From the NCBI GenBank assembly GCA_027317055.1, contig DAHVFK010000011.1, positions 1 through 22,437 of the forward strand: a stretch of DNA of 22,437 nt, in the 5' to 3' direction. Of the stretch, positions 14,843-22,437 are shown piece after piece (position 1 is the stretch's first letter; every line of letters begins with the position of its first letter). Both the position numbers and the translations under genes were made by a program. The notes beneath the pieces are model-generated. The model was not told where the DNA came from, did no database searches, and was given only the letters and a program-made list of their open reading frames with translations. The DNA is from Betaproteobacteria bacterium (GTDB lineage Bacteria > Pseudomonadota > Gammaproteobacteria > Burkholderiales > SG8-39).

Positions 14843-15765
14843 TTAGCGGCAGCCCAGCCGCCGCTCCTTTTCGTGCACGAGCGCGGTGAGGGTGTCGTTG
14901 ACCGGCGCGGCGACGCCGACTTCCTTGCCGACGCGCGGGATCGAGCCGTTGATGACGCCGATCTCGGACTTGCGCTTGGCCATCAGGTCGAGCAGCACCG
15001 AGGGGCGGGCGTGCGGGATCTTGGAGCCGAAGTCGCGCACGTAGGTGACCGGGTCGCTGAAGCCGAGTCTGATCTTCTTCTTCAGCGCAACCTCGTACGC
15101 TTCGCGCGCGCAGGCCGCCGAGACGCGCGCGAGGTCGGGGTCCTCCATCACTTCGATCACGGTGCGGTCGCTGATGCCGCAGGGGCCGGAGTAGGCGCAG
15201 TTGCAAATGAGCTTTTCCCACACCAGCTGGTCGATGTCGTCGAAGCACTTGACCCTGAATCCCGCGCCCTGCCAGGCGTCGGCGACTTTCTGCAGGCGCG
15301 GTGTGACCGGTCCCTCGAACTCGCCCAGCCGCACCAGCTCCATGCCGTTGTGGTGCGCGTGGCCCGGCGCCTTCATCGAGGCGCCGAAGCCGCCGACCAC
15401 GCCCACCATGACTTTGTCCCTGCCGAGTACCGATGCCGCGCTGTCGGGCCCGCCGAGCCCGTTCTGGATCGACAGCACGACGGTATCGGGCCCGATCAGG
15501 GATTTCGCCGCCTCGGCCGCGTGCGCGACCTGCATCGCCTTGGTGGCGAGGATCACCAGGTCGCAGGCGCCTGCTTCCTTCGTCTCGGTGGTCGCATGCA
15601 CGCGAACCGTGCGGTCGCCCGAGGCGCCCTCGAGCCGCAGGCCGTGCGCGCGCATCGCCTCGACGTGCTCGCGCCAGGCATCGATCGCCCAGACTTCGTG
15701 CCCGGCGGCGGCGAACAGCCCGGCGTACACCGAGCCCATCGCGCCGCAGCCGACGATGGCGATCT

Positions 15766-15769
<4 letters not shown>
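14843..15769 (-). CDS. 2-dehydropantoate 2-reductase (ApbA/PanE) family protein
   Basis: NADPH-dependent reductase fold, 308 residues, of the family whose reference member makes pantoate for CoA synthesis. The N-terminal Rossmann motif is GCGAMGS (7-13). Family residues visible are SIQNGLG (100-106), Lys186 in WEKLICN with Asn190, Ser257 and Asp261 in PSVLLD, and Glu269 in SEIGVINGS. The stretch after Lys186 reads CNCAYSGPCGISD rather than the usual NAAINPLTA form, so this is a diverged member and its substrate may not be ketopantoate. The start is GTG at 15769, overlapping the thiolase stop as GTGA. A long open frame extends upstream, but it only shadows the thiolase gene. It is last in the bifunctional enzyme / thiolase operon. 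Confidence 0.86.
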
Positions 15770-16944
<1,175 letters not shown>

Positions 16945-16955
16945 GAACGATTCTC

Positions 16956-19049
16956 CTAGCCGTTAAAGCGTTTGTCTTCCTTTGCGAGCTTGACTAGCAG
17001 CGGCGCGGGCTTCCACACCTCGCCCTGGTAGCCCTTGCGGAACTTCTCGATCGACGCCAGCACCTTGGGCAGGCCCACGGTGTCGGCGTAGAACATCGGC
17101 CCGCCGCGGTAGGCGGGAAAGCCGTAGCCGGTGAGGTAGACCATGTCGATGTCGGAGGCGCGCAGTGCGATGCCTTCCTCGAGGATGTACGCCGCCTCGT
17201 TGACGAGCGCGTAGATCAGCCGCTCGACGATCTCCTCGTCGGAAATCTGCCGCGGCTTGATCCCGATCTCGTTTCCATATTGAGTAATTATTTCGTCAAC
17301 CTCGGGATCCGGGATCGGCTTGCGGCTGCCGGGCTCGTAGCGGTACCAGCCCTTGCCGGTCTTCTGCCCGTAGCGCCCCTGCTCGCAGATGCGGTCGCCG
17401 ACGCGCGAGTAGACGAAGTTGGGGCGCTCGGCGTAGCGCCGCTTGCGAATTTCCCACCCGATGTCGAGGCCCGCCATGTCGCCCATGGTGAACGGCCCCA
17501 TCGCCAGGCCCCATTTCTGCGCCGCGGCGTCGACCTGCTGCGGGCTCGCGCCCTCGTCGAGCAGGAACAGGCTCTGCTGGCCGTACTTCTCGATCATGCG
17601 GTTGCCGATGAAGCCGTCGCACACGCCCGAGACCACCGGAACCTTCTTCAGCCGCTTGCCGAGCTTCATGGTGGTGGCGAGCACGTCCTTGGCGGTCTTC
17701 GCGCCGCGCACCACCTCGAGCAGGCGCATCACGTTGGCCGGCGAGAAGAAGTGCGTGCCGATCACGTCCTGCGGCCGCTTGGTGGCGGCGGCGATCTCGT
17801 TCACGTCCAGGGTCGAGGTGTTGGAGGCGAGAATCGCGCCGGGCTTCGCCGTCGCGTCGAGCTTGCCGAAAATGTCCTGCTTGACGTCCATGCGCTCGAA
17901 TACCGCCTCGATCACGATGTCGGCGTCCTTCGCCGCCGCGATGTCGAGCGCGGGGGTGATGAGCGCCATCCTCTTGTCCATCTCCTCCTGCTTCAGGCGC
18001 CCCTTGGACACGGTGTTGGCGTAGTTCTTCCTGATCGTCGCGAGGCCCCGGTCGAGCGCCTCCTGCTTCATCTCGATCAGGGTCACCGGGATGCCGACGT
18101 TGACGAAGCTCATCCCGATTCCGCCGCCCATGGTGCCGGCGCCGATGATCGCCGCCTGCCTGATTTCGCGCACCGGCGTGTCCTCGGGAACGTCGGGGAT
18201 CTTGGAGGTCTGGCGCTCGGCGAAGAACATGTGGCGCAGCGCCTTCGACTCGTTGCCTTCGACCAGGGACTGGAACCGTTTGCGCTCTTCGGCGCGGCCC
18301 TCGTCGAAGGGCTTGGTCGCCGCGGCTTCGACGCAGGCGACGATCTCGAGCGGCGCCGGATAGCCGCGCGAGGCCTTGCCGACCTCGGTCCGCGCCTGCT
18401 CGAAGAAGGCTTTCGGGTCGCCCTCGAGCTTGACCTTCATGTCGCGGATGCGGCGCGGGCCCTTGCCGTCGGCGACGAGCTTCCTGGCGTAGGCGAGCGC
18501 GCCCTCGAGCAGATCGCCCTCGACGATCTGGTCGACCAGGCCGAGCGAAAGCGCCTTTTCCGCGGGCACCGGGTTGCCGGTGGTCATCATCCTGATCGCC
18601 TCCGCGGCGCCCACCACGCGCGGCAGGCGCTGCGTGCCGCCCGAGCCGGGCAGCAGGCCGAGCTTTACCTCCGGCAGGCCGAGCTGGCTCCTGGGCAGGG
18701 CGACGCGGTAATGGCAGCCGAGCGCGAGCTCGAGGCCGCCGCCGAGCGCGAAGCCGCCGATCGCCGCGACCATGGGCTTGCCGAACGCGTCCTGGGCTTC
18801 GTTGATCTCGGGCAACGAAGGCGGAACGCTCATCTTGGGCGTGTTGAACTCGCGAATGTCGGCCCCGCCCGAGAACGCCTTTTCGGATCCGATCAGGACC
18901 AGGGCCTTGGCCTCGGGATCCGAGCCGGCCTTCCTGATGCCCTCCATGATCGCCGGGCGCAGCACGCTGCCGAGGCCGTTGACGGGAGGATTGTTGAGGC
19001 TGATGACGGCGATGCCGTCGCGTACCGAATAGGGCGCTGCGTCGCTCAT
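16956..19049 (-). CDS. Bifunctional enoyl-CoA hydratase / 3-hydroxyacyl-CoA dehydrogenase (FadB/FadJ/PimF-like)
   Basis: Fused enzyme of 697 residues performing hydration and NAD-linked oxidation of acyl-CoA. The crotonase half (about 1-200) has the oxyanion segment FSGGADIREF (59-68) and both acid/base glutamates, Glu107 in LGGGLELAL and Glu127 in GLPEVKLGLLPG. The dehydrogenase half begins at about 297 with the Rossmann motif GAGTMGGGIG (303-312). His433 in GTHFFSPANV and Glu445 form the catalytic pair, with Ser409 and Asn483 also conserved. A C-terminal second dehydrogenase repeat carries TGYGFPAYRGGP. The length is typical of the 700-residue FadJ/PimF class. CGGAGA lies 8-10 bases before the ATG. 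It leads the minus-strand operon and faces the acyl-CoA ligase across a 143-base divergent gap. Confidence 0.95.
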   Translation of the reverse strand: MSDAAPYSVRDGIAVISLNNPPVNGLGSVLRPAIMEGIRKAGSDPEAKALVLIGSEKAFSGGADIREFNTPKMSVPPSLPEINEAQDAFGKPMVAAIGGFALGGGLELALGCHYRVALPRSQLGLPEVKLGLLPGSGGTQRLPRVVGAAEAIRMMTTGNPVPAEKALSLGLVDQIVEGDLLEGALAYARKLVADGKGPRRIRDMKVKLEGDPKAFFEQARTEVGKASRGYPAPLEIVACVEAAATKPFDEGRAEERKRFQSLVEGNESKALRHMFFAERQTSKIPDVPEDTPVREIRQAAIIGAGTMGGGIGMSFVNVGIPVTLIEMKQEALDRGLATIRKNYANTVSKGRLKQEEMDKRMALITPALDIAAAKDADIVIEAVFERMDVKQDIFGKLDATAKPGAILASNTSTLDVNEIAAATKRPQDVIGTHFFSPANVMRLLEVVRGAKTAKDVLATTMKLGKRLKKVPVVSGVCDGFIGNRMIEKYGQQSLFLLDEGASPQQVDAAAQKWGLAMGPFTMGDMAGLDIGWEIRKRRYAERPNFVYSRVGDRICEQGRYGQKTGKGWYRYEPGSRKPIPDPEVDEIITQYGNEIGIKPRQISDEEIVERLIYALVNEAAYILEEGIALRASDIDMVYLTGYGFPAYRGGPMFYADTVGLPKVLASIEKFRKGYQGEVWKPAPLLVKLAKEDKRFNG

Positions 19050-19192
19050 GCGATGATCTCCGGATTGGATGGCCGCGCGGGGGAGGCCGATTTTACCGGC
19101 AACTTCGCTTCGCTGCTTGACCGGCCGCGCCGCGCGAGAGTACTTTCGCCCGGCTGTGCCCGCATAGTGAAACCGTATTCCGGAGGAACCCG
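19050..19192. promoter_or_regulatory. Divergent control region between beta-oxidation operons
   Basis: This 143-base gap must drive both the bifunctional-enzyme operon (minus) and the ligase operon (plus). TAAAAT on the minus strand (19090-19095) is a -10 candidate 41-46 bases before that gene's ATG. CATAGT on the plus strand (19163-19168) is a weaker candidate for the ligase. No clear -35 boxes and no convincing FadR- or PsrA-type operator palindrome were seen. GGAGGA (19182-19187) is the ligase ribosome binding site. Confidence 0.4.
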
Positions 19193-20821
19193 ATGCTAGG
19201 CCTGATGATGGACGCGCCGCTGTTGATCACCGACCTGATCCGGCATGCCGATCGCCACCATGGCGAGACCGAAATCGTTTCCAAGACGGTGGAAGGCGGG
19301 ATCCACCGCTACAACTACCGCGCGGCGCACAAGCGCGCGCGCCGTCTGGCCAATGCGCTCGCGGCGCTCGGCGTGAAGCCGTCCGACCGCGTCGCCACGC
19401 TGGCCTGGAACGGCTACCGCCACTTCGAGGTCTACTACGCTGTGGCCGGCAGCGGGGCGGTGATCCATACCATCAATCCGCGCCTGTTTCCCGACCAGAT
19501 CGTCTACATCGCCAACCACGCGGAGGACAAATACGTCTTCTTCGACCTCACTTTCCTGCCGCTGGTGGAGAAGCTCGCGCCGCAGCTGAAGACGGTCAAA
19601 GGCTTCGTGTTGATGACCGACGCGGCGCACATGCCGAAGCAATCTTCGATCCAGAACCTGCTGTGCTACGAGACGCTGCTCGAGGCGCAGGACGACGAGT
19701 TCGACTGGCCGAGCCTGGATGAGCGCACCGCGGCCTGCCTGTGCTACACCTCGGGCACGACCGGCAATCCCAAGGGCGTGCTATACGCGCATCGTTCGAC
19801 CATGCTGCACGCCTACGCGGCCGCGCTGCCCGACGCGCTCAACCTGTCCGCGCGCGACGTGGTGCTGCCGGTGGTGCCGATGTTCCACGTCAACGCCTGG
19901 GGGCTGCCGTACTCGTGCGCGCTAACCGGCACCAAGCTGGTGTTCCCCGGGCCGCACCTGGACGGCAAGAGCTTGCACGAGCTGTTCGAGACCGAGCGCG
20001 TGACGATGTCGGCGGGCGTGCCCACGGTGTGGCTCGGGCTGCTCAACTACATGAAGGAGTCGAAGCTCAAGTTCTCGACGCTCAAGGGCGTGGTGATCGG
20101 CGGTTCGGCCTGCCCGCCGGCGATGCTGCGCGCCTTCCAGGAGGACTACGGCGTGAACGTGCTGCACGCCTGGGGCATGACCGAGATGAGCCCGCTGGGG
20201 ACCGTGTGCACCTTCAAGGAAAAGCACCTGGCGCTGGACAAGGAAGCGCGCTACGCGGTGCAGGCCAAGCAGGGGCGCGCCATTTTCGGGGTCGACATGA
20301 GGATCGTCGGCGAGGACGGCAAGGAGCTGCCGATGGACGGCAAGGCGTTCGGCGACCTGCAGGTGCGCGGACCCTGGGTGATCACGCGCTATTTCAAGGA
20401 CGAGGGCGGCGACCCGCTGATGGACGGCTGGTTTCCCACCGGCGACGTCGCCACGCTCGACCCGGACGGCTACATGCAGATCACCGACCGCTCCAAGGAC
20501 GTGATCAAGTCGGGCGGCGAGTGGATCAGCTCGATCGACCTGGAGAACGTCGCGGTCGCGCACCCGGCGATCGCCGAGGCGGCGGTAATCGGCGTCAAGC
20601 ATCCCAAGTGGGACGAGCGGCCGATCGTGGTGGCGGTGAAGAAGCCCGGCCAGGAGGTGACAAAAGAGGACCTGCTCAAGTTCTTCGAAGGCAAGATCGC
20701 CAAGTGGTGGATGCCCGACGACGTCGTGTTCGTCGCCGAGCTGCCGCACACCGCGACCGGCAAGCTCTCCAAGCTCACGATCCGGCAGCAGCTCAAGGAC
20801 TACAAGCTGCCGGCGGCATGA
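19193..20821 (+). CDS. Acyl-CoA synthetase, DmdB-like / medium- to long-chain type
   Basis: ATP-dependent ligase of 542 residues that activates a carboxylic acid to its CoA ester by way of an acyl-adenylate. The ANL-family motifs are complete: P-loop YTSGTTGNPKG (185-195), HAWGMTEMSP (325-334), GWFPTGDVA (412-420), the hinge DRSKDVIKSGGEWISS (432-447) and catalytic Lys524 in PHTATGKLSK. The N-terminus (MLGLMMDAPLLITDLIRHA) and INPRLFPDQIVYI resemble ligases named 3-(methylthio)propionyl-CoA ligase, a group with broad medium-chain specificity. GGAGGA lies 5 bases before the ATG. It leads an operon with an isomerase-like crotonase, whose ATG is one base after its stop. It is the probable entry point of the pathway; the acid substrate is not determined. 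Confidence 0.94.
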   Translation: MLGLMMDAPLLITDLIRHADRHHGETEIVSKTVEGGIHRYNYRAAHKRARRLANALAALGVKPSDRVATLAWNGYRHFEVYYAVAGSGAVIHTINPRLFPDQIVYIANHAEDKYVFFDLTFLPLVEKLAPQLKTVKGFVLMTDAAHMPKQSSIQNLLCYETLLEAQDDEFDWPSLDERTAACLCYTSGTTGNPKGVLYAHRSTMLHAYAAALPDALNLSARDVVLPVVPMFHVNAWGLPYSCALTGTKLVFPGPHLDGKSLHELFETERVTMSAGVPTVWLGLLNYMKESKLKFSTLKGVVIGGSACPPAMLRAFQEDYGVNVLHAWGMTEMSPLGTVCTFKEKHLALDKEARYAVQAKQGRAIFGVDMRIVGEDGKELPMDGKAFGDLQVRGPWVITRYFKDEGGDPLMDGWFPTGDVATLDPDGYMQITDRSKDVIKSGGEWISSIDLENVAVAHPAIAEAAVIGVKHPKWDERPIVVAVKKPGQEVTKEDLLKFFEGKIAKWWMPDDVVFVAELPHTATGKLSKLTIRQQLKDYKLPAA

Positions 20822-20822
20822 C

Positions 20823-21593
20823 ATGAGCGCCAACGTCGTCGTCGAGACCCGGGACCGCGTGACGCGGATCGAAATCGCGCGCATCGACAAGAAAAACGCG
20901 CTCACGCTCGAGATGTACGGCGCAATCGGAGTAGCGCTGTCCGCCGCCGAAGCCGATCCGCAGGTGCGCGCGATGCTGATCCACGGCAAGCCCGACTGCT
21001 TCTGCTCGGGCAACGACCTGAAGGACTTCCTCGAGCGCCCGCCGCACGGCGAGCGCTCGAGCACGTTCGACTTCCTGCATTTGATCGCGGACCTGAAGAA
21101 GCCGCTGGTGGCCGCGGTGGGTGGCGCGGCGGTCGGGATCGGCACGACGATGCTGTTGCACTGCGACCTGGTGTACGCGGCGCCCAATGCGCGCTTCCAG
21201 CTGCCGTTCGTGCCGCTCGGGCTGGTGCCCGAGGCGGGCTCGAGCCTGCTGTTGCCGGCGATCGCGGGCTACCAGCGCGCCGCGGAGCTGCTGCTGCTGG
21301 GCCAGCCGTTCGGCGCCGACAAGGGGTTCGCGGCCGGATTCGTCACCGAAATCGTGCCCGAAGCCGACCTGCTCGAGCGCGCGCGCGGCGCGGCGCTCGC
21401 CCTGGCGGCGCTTCCGCCGGCGTCGGTGCGCTTGACCAAGCAGCTGATGAAGTCGCACCATGCGCGCGCGGTCGGCGAGCAGATCGAGCAGGAAGGCCGC
21501 GCCTTCCGCGAGCGCCTGGGCTCGCCCGAGGCGAAAGAGGCGATGACCGCCTTCTTCGAGAAGCGCAAACCGGATTTCTCGAAGTTTTCGTGA
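20823..21593 (+). CDS. Crotonase-family enoyl-CoA isomerase-like protein
   Basis: Crotonase-fold protein of 256 residues. The oxyanion segment FCSGNDLKDF (60-69) binds the CoA thioester. The two glutamates of enoyl-CoA hydratases are absent: the first position is Thr109 (in GIGTTMLLHCD) and the second is Phe129 (in QLPFVPLG). Instead Glu137 in VPEAGSS occupies the site used by delta3,delta2-enoyl-CoA isomerases. I therefore favour isomerase, which shifts double bonds so unsaturated acyl chains can enter the hydratase step. Automated naming would probably say enoyl-CoA hydratase. ATG is one base after the ligase stop, and its own stop overlaps the GTG start of the following hydrolase (GTGA), so the three genes form one unit. 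Confidence 0.9.
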   Translation: MSANVVVETRDRVTRIEIARIDKKNALTLEMYGAIGVALSAAEADPQVRAMLIHGKPDCFCSGNDLKDFLERPPHGERSSTFDFLHLIADLKKPLVAAVGGAAVGIGTTMLLHCDLVYAAPNARFQLPFVPLGLVPEAGSSLLLPAIAGYQRAAELLLLGQPFGADKGFAAGFVTEIVPEADLLERARGAALALAALPPASVRLTKQLMKSHHARAVGEQIEQEGRAFRERLGSPEAKEAMTAFFEKRKPDFSKFS

Positions 21594-22437
21594 CGCGAGC
21601 AGGCGCCATCGAGCATGGCTATGCCGAGGTCGACGGCGTGCGGCTGCATTACGCGCGCTCGGGCGAAGGCCCGCTGATGTTGTTCCTGCACGGCTTTCCC
21701 GAGTTTTGGCGCGGCTGGAAGAAGCCGCTCGAATACTTCGGCGCGCGCGGCTGGTGCGCGCTGGCGCCGGACCAGCGCGGCTACAACCTGTCCGACCGCC
21801 CCGCCGCGGTGGAGCAGTACCGGGCCAGGCTGCTGGTCGAGGACATCCGCCAGCTGGCGCGCCGCTTCGCGGACAATCGTTTTGTTCTGGTCGGGCACGA
21901 CTGGGGCGGGGCGGTGGCCTGGGGCTTCGCGATGGCGCACCCGGAGCTGCTTTCGCACCTGGTGATCGTCAACTCGCCGCATCCGTACACTTTCTGGCGC
22001 GAGCTCGCCTCCAATCCCGCGCAGCAGCAGGCGAGCGAGTACATGCTCTTGCTGCGCGACGCGAAGGCCGAGCGCGTGCTGTCGCAGGACGGCTACGCCA
22101 AGCTCTGGCAATTCGCCTTTTCCTGGGGCAGCCCGCAGTTCAGCGAGGAGGACAAGGCCGCCTACCTCGAGGCCTGGGCGCAGCCCGGCGCGCTCACCGG
22201 CAGCCTGAACTGGTACCGCGCCTCGCCCCTGTATCCGCCTACCGCGGCGGATCCCGGCGCGTCGCGTTTGAGCCTGGAGGCGAAGGATTTCATGGTCAGG
22301 GTGCCGACCCTGGTGATCTGGGGCGAGGCCGACAAGGCGCTGCTGCCGGGCTGCCTGGACGGGCTCGAAGCCTGCGTGCCGGACCTGCGCGTGGTGCGGG
22401 TGCCCGACGCCTCGCACTGGATAATCCACGAATATCC
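21590..22437 (+). CDS. Epoxide hydrolase-like alpha/beta hydrolase (cut by the window end)
   Basis: Alpha/beta hydrolase of which 282 codons are visible; probably only a few residues are missing, since relatives are about 290 long. HGFPEFW at 34-40 is the HGxP oxyanion motif of epoxide hydrolases. The nucleophile elbow VGHDWGGAVAW has Asp104 rather than Ser, as in epoxide hydrolases and haloalkane or haloacetate dehalogenases. Tyr209 in LNWYRASP matches a lid tyrosine that opens epoxides, Asp248 in WGEADKAL is the acid and His276 in ASHWIIHE the base. The start is GTG, overlapping the isomerase stop as GTGA. No in-frame stop occurs before the window edge. Epoxide hydrolysis is favoured over dehalogenation but not certain. 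Confidence 0.87.
   Translation, partial: MTRAGAIEHGYAEVDGVRLHYARSGEGPLMLFLHGFPEFWRGWKKPLEYFGARGWCALAPDQRGYNLSDRPAAVEQYRARLLVEDIRQLARRFADNRFVLVGHDWGGAVAWGFAMAHPELLSHLVIVNSPHPYTFWRELASNPAQQQASEYMLLLRDAKAERVLSQDGYAKLWQFAFSWGSPQFSEEDKAAYLEAWAQPGALTGSLNWYRASPLYPPTAADPGASRLSLEAKDFMVRVPTLVIWGEADKALLPGCLDGLEACVPDLRVVRVPDASHWIIHEY

Noticed and set aside
19050..19192. GTGAAACCG in the divergent gap as half of a PsrA-type GAAAC-N4-GTTTC operator
   Set aside because: The matching half-site is absent, so the fatty-acid regulator site is not supported.
17280..19199. 639-codon plus-strand open frame opposite the bifunctional beta-oxidation gene
   Set aside because: Composition is that of a GC-rich antisense shadow, there is no ribosome site, and the opposite strand holds a complete, motif-rich enzyme.

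Overview
This is high-GC proteobacterial DNA, most likely from a betaproteobacterium (Burkholderiales-like). That placement is an inference. It rests on the strong G/C third-position bias, Shine-Dalgarno sites of the AAGGAG type, a ThrH-type phosphatase, the DmdB-like and pimeloyl-type fatty-acid genes, and a GGGGTCAGACC palindrome that I recall from betaproteobacterial genomes. No rRNA, tRNA, CRISPR array, transposase or phage gene was seen. Coding density is very high; the only gene-free stretch above 300 bases is 12147-12541.

Layout. (A) 35-6556, plus strand: a tightly packed, partly overlapping run encoding two adjacent acyl-CoA dehydrogenase subunits, a zinc-free NADP-dependent oxidoreductase, an RDD membrane protein, a Nu-class-like glutathione transferase, an SDR and an MFS transporter. 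(B) 6553-7733, minus strand: an SDR and a hotdog thioesterase joined by an ATGA overlap. (C) 7805-8416, plus: a ThrH-like HAD phosphatase. (D) 8406-9830, minus: an aldehyde dehydrogenase. (E) 9914-12146, plus: a zinc alcohol dehydrogenase followed at once by a response regulator fused to a class III nucleotidyl cyclase. (F) 12147-14842: a compositionally different island holding an alpha/beta hydrolase, an ABM-domain protein and an ArsR-type regulator, coupled by overlapping start and stop codons and flanked by non-coding DNA. (G) 14843-19049, minus: a FadB/FadJ-type bifunctional enzyme, a thiolase and a ketopantoate-reductase-family protein. (H) 19193 to the window end, plus: an acyl-CoA ligase, an enoyl-CoA isomerase-like crotonase and an epoxide-hydrolase-like protein cut by the window edge.

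Together A, G and H supply every step of a beta-oxidation spiral: activation (19193-20821), dehydrogenation (35-2364), hydration and second dehydrogenation (16956-19049), thiolysis (15766-16944) and double-bond isomerisation (20823-21593). A thioesterase and alcohol and aldehyde dehydrogenases provide possible side or feeder steps. The gene content resembles pimeloyl-CoA (pim) type clusters, so a dicarboxylic, branched or alicyclic acid is a plausible substrate, but the sequence does not fix it. Most of the window is ordinary catabolic DNA. The points most worth a second look are the cyclase with replaced purine-selectivity residues, the hydrolase/ABM/ArsR island, the paired acyl-CoA dehydrogenases and the isomerase-type active site in a gene that would routinely be named enoyl-CoA hydratase.
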